DNA of 64,000 bases from Natrialba asiatica DSM 12278 (GTDB lineage Archaea > Halobacteriota > Halobacteria > Halobacteriales > Natrialbaceae): positions 84,293-148,292 of the forward strand of contig NZ_AOIO01000007.1 in assembly GCF_000337555.1 (NCBI RefSeq), given 5' to 3'. Position 1 is the first letter of the stretch. Each line of letters starts with the position of its first letter. The notes under the pieces are model-generated. The model saw nothing but the letters and a program-made list of their open reading frames with translations, was not told the DNA's origin and made no database searches. The translations under genes and the position numbers were made by a program. Shown piece after piece: positions 54,499 through 62,842 of this stretch.

Positions 54499-55686
54499 TC
54501 AACGGGACGACGTTCCGGAAACGACCGCCCAGAACGAGACGAGCGTAACGGCAAGCGTCAGCAGAATTGCGACGGTGTAGCCATCGGTGTAGTCGACGCT
54601 CGCCGTCCCGAGCGGTGGCATCGCCAACGCTCCGAGCCCGCCGCCGACGTTGAAGATACCGATGATCGCGGTATCCTTCTCGGAGCCGTATATCTGTAAC
54701 AACAGCGGAATGTAAAGCGTCGCACACCCGCCCAGCCCGAGTCCGACCAGAAAAATCGCGACTGCGAGTACCGAATACTGGGGCGCGAGCAACAGGCTGA
54801 TTCCAACCGCCGCACAGCCGAGCGACGAGAGAAACGCCCGCCGTGATCCCATCGCATCGGCGAGATAGCCACCGCCGATCCGTGAGATGATGCTCACCCC
54901 GCCGATCAACCCGAACATCGTCGACGCTTCCGTCCCCGTCAATCCCCGGGCAACGAACAGATCGATCGCGTAGGCCGCCAGCAGTTGGTACCACGCAAAC
55001 GCGAGCGCCAACCCGACGAAGAGCAGCTGAAACGTTCTCGTTCTCGACAGCTGTCGGACCCACGAGAGCAGCGCCGCCGTCGTCGGCGTCGACTGCGTCG
55101 CCCACCGCGGCCGCCGGCACAGTGAACTCGCGAGTAAGAACGCAAGCGCCGTCACTGACATGATCACGAGAAAGCCACGACGCACCCCGAGCGTCGTGAT
55201 CGCGGTCTCCCAGATCGGCGGGAGCAAGAACAGCCCGAGGCCATTCCCGACGAAGATCAACCCTGTTGCAGCCCCGCGGCGCTCCTCGAACCAGCGCGGA
55301 ATCACCGAAGCGATCAACACGAATACCGTTCCCAGCGCGAGCCCGAGTATCGCGAAGACGACCGTCAACCCGAGATACGACTCGACCGCGTACAGCGACG
55401 GCGCGAGCAACCCCGTTGCGACCGTACAGACGAATAGCACGCCCCGGATCGGCAACCGCGCGGAGAAGACGCCGATGATCCCGGATCCGATGAAGAACGT
55501 ACACAACATCACGGAGAACACGCCCGAGAGGACGACCGGAGACACCGCAAAGGCCTCGCTAAAGGGCTGTCGGAAGATGCCGTACGAAAGCGGCGTTCCG
55601 AACGTAAACACCATCCCGATCGCGCCGGCAAGTGCGACACCCCAACTCCGAGGACTGTCGGGCGTTTCTGCTACCGAATTCGACAC
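54499..55686 (-). CDS. MFS transporter (OxlT/monocarboxylate-like)
   Basis: Major facilitator of 395 residues with 12 hydrophobic helices. GIFRQPFSEAFAVSPVVLSG and ASVIPRWFEERRGAATGLIF are the helix 1-2 and helix 4-5 motifs of the OxlT/MCT branch (FxxRRGxAxG). GGYLADAMGSRRAFL is the second-half counterpart of the DxxGRR loop. This branch typically moves organic acids such as oxalate, formate or pyruvate; substrate is not predictable here. It follows the NSS gene on the same strand with a 218-base gap. Confidence 0.88.
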   Translation of the reverse strand: MSNSVAETPDSPRSWGVALAGAIGMVFTFGTPLSYGIFRQPFSEAFAVSPVVLSGVFSVMLCTFFIGSGIIGVFSARLPIRGVLFVCTVATGLLAPSLYAVESYLGLTVVFAILGLALGTVFVLIASVIPRWFEERRGAATGLIFVGNGLGLFLLPPIWETAITTLGVRRGFLVIMSVTALAFLLASSLCRRPRWATQSTPTTAALLSWVRQLSRTRTFQLLFVGLALAFAWYQLLAAYAIDLFVARGLTGTEASTMFGLIGGVSIISRIGGGYLADAMGSRRAFLSSLGCAAVGISLLLAPQYSVLAVAIFLVGLGLGGCATLYIPLLLQIYGSEKDTAIIGIFNVGGGLGALAMPPLGTASVDYTDGYTVAILLTLAVTLVSFWAVVSGTSSR

Positions 55687-55821
55687 GTCAGCGCGTAAGT
55701 CGACTGATAGCGAAAAGCTTCCGTTTCCGTCCCATTCGTCGTCTCGAAACTACATTCGTACTCGCTTCCGTAACGATCTCTCCGTCTCGAGCGCAGACTC
55801 CTCCGTTCTTCCAACGTCTTC

Positions 55822-56577
55822 TTAAAACGTGACTAGAATAGCCGCGTAGACGAGTGCCCCGGAGACGAACGCCCAGAATCGACTCTCCCGAGTTCGTGGC
55901 AATTCGTCTTTGATCGCGTTGAACACGACGCCGCCCGTCAGGAGTCCGAGGAGGATCGTAAACAGCGCGTCATCCATCGTATAGACGGCTCCAATGACGG
56001 CTCCGACGACGACCGCGCTCGCGAGAATCCAGCGCCCCCGCTGCCTGTAGAGCATCTGGTAGTGCTGTTCCAGCGCCTCGTCGTTTCCGAAGAGGTGAAA
56101 CGCCATCGCAAACGCAAACAGCACCGTATTCTCCGTTCCCGTCTGCCCCTGAACCAGCACGTAGCCGATAAAGGCGTTGTAGACGACGAACCCGCCAATG
56201 TGAACCCAGAAGACGGGCTTGGAGATACCGACCTTCGACGCGACTGGGAGGGTATCCACGACGGTTGCGATCCGTTCGAGGCCGTAAAAGAGTGCAACAC
56301 CGACGAAAACGAGGATGTAGATGTGGTGCTCGGTGAGCGTTGCAATACCGAGTTCGACGCCGGCGAGCGACCCTCTGTGCGCATCGAGTTCAGGAAAGAG
56401 GTGGAGGAAGGCGTACACGAGCGAGATGCCGCCGGCTATCGAGAGGATACTGTGCCGAGAGATGCGCGTCGTTTCCGAGCGTATATCGGGCAGGAAATGA
56501 GCGAGCGCCACGCCGATGACGAGCAGGACGGTAAGGAGTGAACCACTCGTAGTGGTCGCGACCGCGGATGCATCCAT
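55822..56577 (-). CDS. ZIP-like integral membrane protein
   Basis: A 251-residue protein with about eight hydrophobic helices from the ATG at 56577 (MDASAVATTTSGSLLTVLLV). The arrangement resembles ZIP metal transporters: SLVYAFLHLFPELDAHRGSL holds a His/Glu cluster after an early helix, and HIGGFVVYNAFIGYVLV corresponds to the helix 4 region. The exact HNxxDG motif of ZIP proteins is not present, so transport of zinc or another divalent metal is only suggested. A repeat-rich site resembling DtxR-family operators lies about 240 bases upstream. Confidence 0.65.
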   Translation of the reverse strand: MDASAVATTTSGSLLTVLLVIGVALAHFLPDIRSETTRISRHSILSIAGGISLVYAFLHLFPELDAHRGSLAGVELGIATLTEHHIYILVFVGVALFYGLERIATVVDTLPVASKVGISKPVFWVHIGGFVVYNAFIGYVLVQGQTGTENTVLFAFAMAFHLFGNDEALEQHYQMLYRQRGRWILASAVVVGAVIGAVYTMDDALFTILLGLLTGGVVFNAIKDELPRTRESRFWAFVSGALVYAAILVTF

Positions 56578-57046
56578 CGGATGATACCCTTTGCGGTGCG
56601 TGATGCTCTCTCTTTCGGTGCGAATGCGGGTTAGTGCCGGACTACTGCTTCGTCTCCGTCGTCCCACCCCTGTAACCTGGTTTCTTTGTCGCCTTCCTTT
56701 CGTGGCGGACGACTAGTGAACTGATGAACTCGTGAACGGGAAGTACTTGCAGCGAACGCAGACTGACCAGTATCGCTAGTACGTGTTGGTACCCGATTCG
56801 GCTCAGTAGACGTATGAGTTAGGCTAACTAATTGGACTAATTGGTCAATCTAACTAATCAACATGCCTCTATAATCTTTCATCGAAATCGCTACACAGAG
56901 CAACGATCTGGTTGATTTGTCGCAGACGGCGTCGCAACCTCCTCATTTTGGCACCCGATCTCGATTAGTTCGTTCCGATTCGGGCGGTCGACGTGGTATG
57001 TTTTGCAAGCAGGCGCTTCTTCGTCCTTGTCGTGGAAGGTGAACTC
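56578..57046. other. Divergent regulatory region
   Basis: About 470 bases between the ZIP-like gene and glycerol dehydrogenase, which share it as a promoter region. Its middle (56818-56863) contains the repeated CTAACTAAT elements described separately. No gene seen. Confidence 0.5.
56818..56863. promoter_or_regulatory. Tandem CTAACTAAT / TTAGGCTAAC elements, candidate metal-regulator operator
   Basis: The site includes a perfect palindrome GTTAG-G-CTAAC (56818-56828), a near-palindrome GACTAATTGGTC (56835-56846) and two direct copies of CTAACTAAT (56824-56832 and 56850-56858) 26 bases apart. TTAG-N5-CTAA is the kind of pattern bound by DtxR/IdeR/SirR-type regulators. Location upstream of a possible metal transporter supports that, but no regulator gene is adjacent. 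Confidence 0.45.
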
Positions 57047-58138
57047 GTGATTCGATCGTTTAAATCTCCGATGGAGTACGTCCAAGGACGCGACGCGCTA
57101 CGTCAGCTCGGCGACCAAGTCGCACCGATCGCGGAGACGGCGCTGGTGATCGGCGATTCGGACGTTCTCGGGATCGTCGGCGACCGAGCCGAAGCGAGTC
57201 TCGAGGAAAGCGACGTCGATGCGACGCTCGAGGAGTTCGGTGGGGAGGCCTCCGAGACGGAGATCGACCGGATAACGGAGGTCGCCCGGGAGATCGACGC
57301 GGACGCGATCGTCGGTGCCGGCGGCGGGAAAGGGCTCGATACGGCCAAAGCCGTTCGGGAGAACGTGGGCGGGGCGATGGTTTCGATGCCGACGATCGCC
57401 TCGACCGATTCGCCGACCTCGAGCCTGTCCGTGATCTACTCCGAAGACGGCGAGTTCGAACGGTACCGCTTCTACGAGTCGCATCCGGACGTGGTGCTCG
57501 TCGACACGTCGGTTATCGCCGGTGCGCCCGTTCGATTCCTCACGTCGGGGATCGCGGACGCGATGGCAACGTGGTTTGAGGCCGATGCGGTTCACAGGAC
57601 CGGCGGCGCGAACTTCTTCGACGAGGATCCCACCTACGCCGCACACTCGCTCTCGAGCCTCTGCTATGACCTGTTGCGGGATCACGCCGTGTCGTCGATA
57701 CGGGCCGTCGAAAACGGCATCGTCACCGAGAGCGTTGAAGCGGTCGTCGAGGCGAACACCCTGCTGAGTGGACTCGGATTCGAGAACGGCGGTCTCGCGG
57801 CCGCCCACTCGATCCACAACGGACTCACACAACTCGAAGATACTCACCACGCAACCCACGGCGAGAAGGTGAACTTCGGGACGCTCACGCAACTCGTCCT
57901 CGAAGGACGAAGCAACGCCTTCATCGAGGACATCATCGACTTCTCGGTAGCCGCCGATCTTCCCGTGACGCTCGCCGAACTCGGCGTCGACAACCCCTCA
58001 CAGGACGATCTCGACCGCGTTGCGCAGGCGACCGTCGCCGACGAGGAAACCATCCACAACGCGTTCGACGTCAGCAGCGACGAGGTCCGCGACGCGATGA
58101 TCGCGGCCGATGAACTCGGCTCCAAACGGCTGGCGTAG
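57047..58138 (+). CDS. gldA: Glycerol dehydrogenase (iron-containing ADH superfamily)
   Basis: NAD-dependent oxidation of glycerol to dihydroxyacetone. The 363-residue protein has GAGGGKGLDTAKAVRENVGG (NAD-binding GGGKxxDxAK), MPTIASTDSPTSSLSV, and zinc ligands in SGIADAMATWFEAD (Asp), AAAHSIHNGL (His) and HATHGEKVNFG (His). The GTG at 57047 is chosen because GGAAGGTGA, a good Shine-Dalgarno match, lies a few bases upstream; this is rare in the window. A GTG at 57032 is an alternative. Glycerol from Dunaliella is a known carbon source for haloarchaea. An aldehyde dehydrogenase gene lies 1.2 kb downstream. Confidence 0.9.
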   Translation: MIRSFKSPMEYVQGRDALRQLGDQVAPIAETALVIGDSDVLGIVGDRAEASLEESDVDATLEEFGGEASETEIDRITEVAREIDADAIVGAGGGKGLDTAKAVRENVGGAMVSMPTIASTDSPTSSLSVIYSEDGEFERYRFYESHPDVVLVDTSVIAGAPVRFLTSGIADAMATWFEADAVHRTGGANFFDEDPTYAAHSLSSLCYDLLRDHAVSSIRAVENGIVTESVEAVVEANTLLSGLGFENGGLAAAHSIHNGLTQLEDTHHATHGEKVNFGTLTQLVLEGRSNAFIEDIIDFSVAADLPVTLAELGVDNPSQDDLDRVAQATVADEETIHNAFDVSSDEVRDAMIAADELGSKRLA

Positions 58139-58162
58139 CTCGGTTATTCTCTTTCAGAAGTA

Positions 58163-58170
58163 TTTATATA
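58163..58170 (+). promoter_or_regulatory. TATA box of the Spo0M-like gene
   Basis: TTTATATA about 32 bases before the ATG at 58198; the gene would have a leader of only a few bases. The remaining promoter shows the deleted gene may still be transcribed. Confidence 0.55.
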
Positions 58171-58197
58171 CTAACGAGAGACACGTCAAAACGGAGT

Positions 58198-58677
58198 ATG
58201 AAGAATGTCCTCGCGAGCATCGGTATCGGCAACGTCACTGTAGACACCGTCCTTCCGACGGAAACGGAACTCGATATCGATCTCGCCGTCGATCCCGAAG
58301 ACAAAGATTACCTCACCGTCAAGCCCACACCCCGCCTTCAGACCGTCTTCGACGCGATGGACGACCTCGGCTTTTCCCTCCGAAGTGCAGAGTGTGAGGC
58401 GGATCCATACGGGCGGTACACAAGCGGCCGTCGGTTCGTCCAGGAATTCGAATTCCGGCCCGAGTCGGGCCGATTCCGCGACAGCCTCGACGAAGTCGAA
58501 CTCATCGCCAAGCCCGGCCCGGATGAACTCGAATTATTCGTCGAGGTCGATCGCCGGGGCGGCCTTCTGAGCGAAATGACTGATACGGACGAACGCAATG
58601 CACGGACGACGATTCGCTCAACGGATCGAAAAACGATTCGTGACGAATTGGCCGCGCTCATCGAAACACACGCCTGA
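58198..58677 (+). CDS. Spo0M-family (sporulation-control-like) protein with internal deletion
   Basis: A 159-residue protein. The N-terminus MKNVLASIGIGNVTVDTVLP and the second half (AVDPEDKDYLTVKPTPRLQT, RFVQEFEFRPESGRFRDSLD, ELELFVEVDRRGGLLSEM) match Spo0M. That family has an arrestin-like fold and members of about 250 residues. The roughly 95 residues that should lie between VLPTETE and LDIDLAVDPED, which form most of the first beta-sandwich, are missing. The reading frame is maintained. Function of Spo0M in archaea is unknown; with half of the first domain lost, this copy is probably impaired. Confidence 0.8.
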   Translation: MKNVLASIGIGNVTVDTVLPTETELDIDLAVDPEDKDYLTVKPTPRLQTVFDAMDDLGFSLRSAECEADPYGRYTSGRRFVQEFEFRPESGRFRDSLDEVELIAKPGPDELELFVEVDRRGGLLSEMTDTDERNARTTIRSTDRKTIRDELAALIETHA

Positions 58678-59335
58678 CGCGGACTATCAGGTACGTGCCG
58701 TAGGGAGGGACTCTGGACGAAGACGCGTTTATTGAACTCGTCGTCTCGGCTCTGTCGCCCACCCGGCGAAGTCCGCAAGCGGATCGTCCGATCATATCCG
58801 TCTCGGTACTGAATAATCCGTTTGTACCGTTCGTTGCATCCTACTACTCGTATTTACTATATGTATGTGTACTAGGTATGGTCTACTTATATAACATTAT
58901 TTCATTCAGTAATATAAATAATTTCACCTCTAAGAAGCCTCTCTGACGGGAATACGACGTAAATTAAATGAAACTTTATGGAAGAGCGATCGAAAACACT
59001 GCTCTTCGTTAATATCTAATTCTCTATATAGTGTACGTCAAATCAGAATTTCGTTATGTATTGATCGCTATCTTTGAGCGCGGTCAAGAAACATCTCTCG
59101 CGATCACGACGCCGTCTCGGAACAGGCGCTTCGCGCGTAGACGAGTTCGTTTTCCTCGTACGTCGTCCGCCGTCGATCGCGAACGAGCGAGCGTGAGTCC
59201 GGTGGTGATCGCTGTAGCCCGCCGATTCTCGCCTTGTCGTATTATTGTCTCCGTTACTGTCCGAGCGCTGTAAACCGGCGCCGATTTCCCCGTTCTCGCC
59301 CCTTTTCCCTGCTCAGACCGTTTGATAACATACCG
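58678..59335. other. AT-rich intergenic region
   Basis: About 660 bases; 58850-59040 is very AT-rich with several TATA-like runs. It contains the 17-base sequence shared with 17506-17522 (at 59055-59071). No gene recognised. Confidence 0.5.
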
Positions 59336-60826
59336 ATGTCGGACGAGATCACAATCGACGAGGACTGGGATACACTATACGTCGACGGCGAATGGATCCC
59401 GAGCGAGAGCGGTGAAACGATTTCCGTCGAGGACCCCTCGACCCGTGAGGAGATCACGGAGGTTCCCGCTGGGACGGACGCAGACGTCGATGCTGCATAC
59501 GAGGCCGCAGCAAACGCACAGACCGAGTGGGCGGCCCACCCTCCGGCACGTCGCCAGGAGGTCATCGAACAGTTCCTCCGCGTGATTCAAGCGCACCGGG
59601 AAGAGATCATCGAACTGCTGGAGTACGAGGTCGGCGGCTCGCGCATCATGGGCGAAACCTCCCTCCAGATCGCCTCCGATCACGCGAGCGAGGCTGCGAC
59701 GCTCCCGCGTCGGATGAAAGGCGAGCACGTCGCGTCTAACATCCCCGGGAAGGAAAACCTCGTCCAGCGCGAACCCACGGGCGTCGTCACGGTAATTTCG
59801 CCGTGGAACTTTCCGCTGAACCTCTCGATGCGCGCCGTCGCGCCCGCCATTGCCGCCGGCAACGCGGTCGTGCTCAAGCCCTCGACGAACTCGCCCATCA
59901 CCGGCGGGCTCCTCTTCGCCACGCTCTTCGAGGAAACGGACCTCCCGGATGGCGTGCTGAACGTCGTCACCGGTCGCGGCTCCGCCATCGGCGACCGCGT
60001 CGCCAGCCATCCCGAGAGCGACGTCGTCGCCTTTACCGGCTCGACCGAAGTCGGTCAGCACGTCGCCAGCCTCGCGGGAGAGAACCTCGCCGTCCCCGCG
60101 ATGGAACTCGGCGGGAACAACGCTCACGTCGTCACCGCCGACGCCGACCTCGACCGCGCCATCGACGGTGCGACGTTCGGGTCGTTCGTCCACCAGGGAC
60201 AAGTTTGTATCAGTATCAATCGCCACATCGTCCACGAGGACATCTACGACGAATACGTCGATCGTCTGACCGAGCGCGCGGAGGCGCTTCCGGTCGGCAG
60301 CGCACACGACGAGGAGACGATCGTCGGGCCGATCATCGACGAGTCACAGCGCGACGAGATGCTCGGCTACGTCGAGGAGACCGTCGACGCGGGTGCAACG
60401 CTCCAGACCGGCGGCGAAACCGTCGCCCTCGATGACGGCGCAGACTCTCTCGTCGTCGCGCCCACCGTCCTCTCCGGCGTCACCAACGACATGGCCGCCG
60501 CGTGTAACGAACACTTCGGCCCGATCGCCCCGGTCATTCCGTTCTCGGATATCGATGAGGCCGTCGCACTCGCTAACGATACGGAGTTCGGTCTCTCGGG
60601 TGCAGTCCACGCCGGCGACCTCGAGGTCGCAAAGGAGATCGCCGACCGAATGGAAACGGGGAACGTTCACATTAACGACCAACCCATCAACGACGAAGCT
60701 CACGTCCCCTTCAGCGGTATCGGGGCCTCCGGGATGGGAACGTACAACAGCGATGCGTTCCTCCGCGAGATCACCGAGACGAAGTGGATCTCGATCCAAC
60801 ACGAGTCTCGAGATTACCCCTTCTAA
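59336..60826 (+). CDS. Aldehyde dehydrogenase (NAD(P)-dependent)
   Basis: Oxidises an aldehyde to the acid (496 residues). Motifs in order are VVTVISPWNFPLNLSMRAVA (coenzyme binding), VVAFTGSTEVGQHVA, AMELGGNNAHVVTADADLD (general-base Glu), GSFVHQGQVCISINRHIV (catalytic Cys in GQVC) and FGPIAPVIPFSDIDEAVAL. The start at 59336 (MSDEITIDEDWDTLYVDGEW) is the family start; the longer open frame is not coding-like. Relatives include vanillin/benzaldehyde-type and lactaldehyde-type dehydrogenases. It may act with glycerol dehydrogenase nearby, but this is speculative. Confidence 0.9.
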   Translation: MSDEITIDEDWDTLYVDGEWIPSESGETISVEDPSTREEITEVPAGTDADVDAAYEAAANAQTEWAAHPPARRQEVIEQFLRVIQAHREEIIELLEYEVGGSRIMGETSLQIASDHASEAATLPRRMKGEHVASNIPGKENLVQREPTGVVTVISPWNFPLNLSMRAVAPAIAAGNAVVLKPSTNSPITGGLLFATLFEETDLPDGVLNVVTGRGSAIGDRVASHPESDVVAFTGSTEVGQHVASLAGENLAVPAMELGGNNAHVVTADADLDRAIDGATFGSFVHQGQVCISINRHIVHEDIYDEYVDRLTERAEALPVGSAHDEETIVGPIIDESQRDEMLGYVEETVDAGATLQTGGETVALDDGADSLVVAPTVLSGVTNDMAAACNEHFGPIAPVIPFSDIDEAVALANDTEFGLSGAVHAGDLEVAKEIADRMETGNVHINDQPINDEAHVPFSGIGASGMGTYNSDAFLREITETKWISIQHESRDYPF

Positions 60827-61130
60827 GGGGCCCTCGGCCGTCATCCCGTCTCTCGTATTCGGAACACTGGATCGCTCCCCTCGCTAGCAGTGTGAGTACG
60901 ACCGGAGAGAAATCCGTTTTTTGACGTCGACTCTCGAGATACCACGGCGTACTGCTTCGGTTTCGAACGGTTTCAGGCTCCGAGAATTGGCGACTCCAGA
61001 ATCGTACTACAAACGAAATACGGCACATAAGGCCCCAAAAGGGGATCGTTAACGGAATAGAGTTCAGTAAGTGTGCCGCTGCTACTCCCGTTTATGACGT
61101 TTATTGTCGCCGGTATAGCGTGTACGTAGC
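60827..61130. other. Intergenic region after aldehyde dehydrogenase
   Basis: About 300 bases with a T-tract (60917-60922) that could terminate the aldehyde dehydrogenase transcript. No gene seen. Confidence 0.5.
60917..60922 (+). terminator. T-tract, candidate terminator
   Basis: TTTTTT about 90 bases after the aldehyde dehydrogenase stop; candidate archaeal T-rich terminator without a preceding strong hairpin. Confidence 0.3.
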
Positions 61131-61383
61131 GGGCATCTCACTCTCACTCTCCGACGCTACGCCGTTCTCGCGGTTCGGTGGTGGCTCGTCGAGGGCCTCA
61201 GTGGTCTGATTCCGCTTGCGGTCGTCACGAACCCGCCGGAGTTCGTCATCGCGACCAGCGCGGCGCTCAGTGACAATCTGCCTTGGCCACCGGGAACATC
61301 CTCGGCCTGCTGTTCGTTACTTCCTGATCTCGCTATACGCAGCAAGACACCTGCCGAACACAGTGAACCAACGCCGCCTGTGA
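61131..61383 (+). pseudogene. Frameshifted remnant of a CaCA-type cation exchanger
   Basis: Three consecutive pieces in different plus-strand frames read as one membrane protein. The first is LVEGLSGLIPLAVVTNPPEF with VIATSAALSDN, the second ALATGNILGLLFVTS (from 61280), and the third LISLYAARHLPNTVNQRRL and TGA (61381-61383). Joined, they resemble the alpha-repeat of Na+/Ca2+ exchanger-family proteins, where a GTSxPE helix leads into a GNxxGSN helix. Two single-base losses (near 61280 and 61321) break the frame, and the rest of the gene is absent upstream. Non-functional remnant. Confidence 0.5.
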
Positions 61384-61638
61384 TCGATTCATCCGTCACA
61401 GATACGTGCGCTGCCGTCACTACGGCTTCGCTTCCCTCCCCGGTGGCTGATACCCTCAGCTGTCGTTCGCCATCCATTCTCCGAGGTGTTATTGGGAAAA
61501 TAACGAAAACAACTCCACTCTCGTCGATGGCGGCACAGATCGACCGTTTCTGCTCGGTCTCTCCCCATCCGGAACGCAAGTTCCGATGGCGCGCCGGTTC
61601 GCACGGATCCGTTCTTCCCCTGCTTCACGTTCGAGCGG

Positions 61639-62241
61639 CTATAACGTACTGTATCGTTCTTCCTCCCATGGATTTGCGGTATTCGAGTAGCCCCGTTTCT
61701 CCCAGTAGCCTTGCTTCGGTTCGGAACGAAACTCGACGCCCGTCACCCACTTGGCACCTTTGTAGGCGTATAGCTGCGGCGTCACGACGCGAAGGGGCCC
61801 GCCGTGTTCCGATGGCAGGGGCTGTCCATCGAGTTCGAGCGCAAACAGCACCTCGTCGCGCAGACACTCATCGAGCGGAAGGTTCGTTGTGTATCCATCT
61901 CCCGCGTGAAACAGAACGTGCTCGGCCTCGTCTCGAACGCCAGCTCGTTCGGCGAGCGTCGGGAACGGGACGCCGGTGAACTCGTTGTCGAACCGACTCC
62001 AGCCGGTTACACAGTGAAAATCCTGACGCTGAGTTTCTCGGGGAAGCTCGTTGAACTCGTCCCACGAATACGACAGTTCGTTTTCGACGGCACCAGTAAC
62101 GGTGAACTCCCACGTCTCCATATCCTGCGGGGGCGTGCCGCTCTTCGAGAGCACCGGAAAGCGGTTCGTTCGGCTCTGTCCGGGCGGTAACCGATTCTCG
62201 CCAAACTCCTCGTAAATGGACGTTACGTTCCTATCCACCAT
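61639..62241 (-). CDS. Sulfite-oxidase-like molybdopterin oxidoreductase
   Basis: A 200-residue protein consisting of the molybdopterin-binding domain of the sulfite oxidase family (YedY/MsrP-like). METWEFTVTGAVENELSYSW and ELPRETQRQDFHCVTGWSRF are diagnostic; the Cys of HCVTGW is the molybdenum ligand. PLPSEHGGPLRVVTPQLYAY, KGAKWVTGVEF is the conserved C-terminal part. No signal peptide or dimerisation domain is present, so it is probably cytoplasmic. Physiological substrate unknown. Molybdenum-cofactor genes are not adjacent. Confidence 0.9.
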   Translation of the reverse strand: MVDRNVTSIYEEFGENRLPPGQSRTNRFPVLSKSGTPPQDMETWEFTVTGAVENELSYSWDEFNELPRETQRQDFHCVTGWSRFDNEFTGVPFPTLAERAGVRDEAEHVLFHAGDGYTTNLPLDECLRDEVLFALELDGQPLPSEHGGPLRVVTPQLYAYKGAKWVTGVEFRSEPKQGYWEKRGYSNTANPWEEERYSTL

Positions 62242-62371
62242 ATCCCGTTTCAGCGGCGGACGCTATAAGAATCCCTGCCCGACAATCGTCACCCTCTCAT
62301 ACGCGTTCGATGTGCGGCGTCGCAGGGGGTGGTATTTTTTTGCTGGCGTTCGTGAATAGCCCCGAATCACC

Positions 62372-62626
62372 ATGCCGCTCATTCACTTCGAAATGGCCGA
62401 TTCACCCGAACGAACGCAGATCGGAGAGGGACTCGTTCGGTTTGCCGTCCAATCGGGACGCCTGGAAACCGGACGGAACGACGGGAAATACTTCTTACAC
62501 CACGCGGACGGGTGTGATGCCGATGGGAAACGAATCAAACCGGGCGACGGGTTCTTTTTCGATACGAATACGGGGGATATCCTCTGTGAAGAACACGGAA
62601 AAGACCGAAGCGAAGCTGATGCATAA
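62372..62626 (+). CDS. Small haloarchaeal protein, unknown
   Basis: An 84-residue soluble, acidic protein: MPLIHFEMADSPERTQIGEG, then RFAVQSGRLETGRNDGKYFL, and FFFDTNTGDILCEEHGKDR. Short beta-strands and two Cys (residues about 48 and 71) are visible, but no established family. A GGTATTTTTT box lies about 36 bases upstream of the ATG. Its last bases overlap the start of the next small frame by 8 bases, suggesting a two-gene unit. Confidence 0.6.
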   Translation: MPLIHFEMADSPERTQIGEGLVRFAVQSGRLETGRNDGKYFLHHADGCDADGKRIKPGDGFFFDTNTGDILCEEHGKDRSEADA

Positions 62627-62741
62627 TCTCGTTCCCGTTGAGATTATTCCGTCGGAAGAACGGGCTCGTCTCCGGATCGAGCAGTCACACAACGGCCTCT
62701 GGCTGCGATACTTCGTTTCGACGGGCCGCCGATGCGCTTAG
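62619..62741 (+). CDS. Possible 40-residue protein coupled to the preceding gene
   Basis: Starts at an ATG (62619) inside the end of the preceding 84-residue gene. It reads MHNLVPVEIIPSEERARLRI, then EQSHNGLWLRYFVSTGRRCA. The order acidic-basic-aromatic and the strand-like spacing look more protein-like than a shadow. The 8-base overlap would couple its translation. No family recognised. Confidence 0.35.
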   Translation: MHNLVPVEIIPSEERARLRIEQSHNGLWLRYFVSTGRRCA

Positions 62742-62802
62742 AGCGGGAACGGTCTCCGATTCCATATCGGCGTTGACGGCCAGTACAGCCACCAGTGACT
62801 AG

Positions 62803-62810
62803 TTTATATA
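62803..62810 (+). promoter_or_regulatory. TATA box of the peroxiredoxin-dsbA unit
   Basis: TTTATATA centred about 36 bases before the ATG at 62843, giving a short leader. It would drive both the peroxiredoxin and the overlapping DsbA-type gene. Confidence 0.55.
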
Positions 62811-62842
62811 CGCAGCGGACGTAACGCTCTCGAGGCTTCAGT

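Noticed and set aside
61157-61579. 140-codon minus-strand frame
   Set aside because: Overlaps the plus-strand exchanger remnant, which explains the bases better. The minus translation has no recognisable features.
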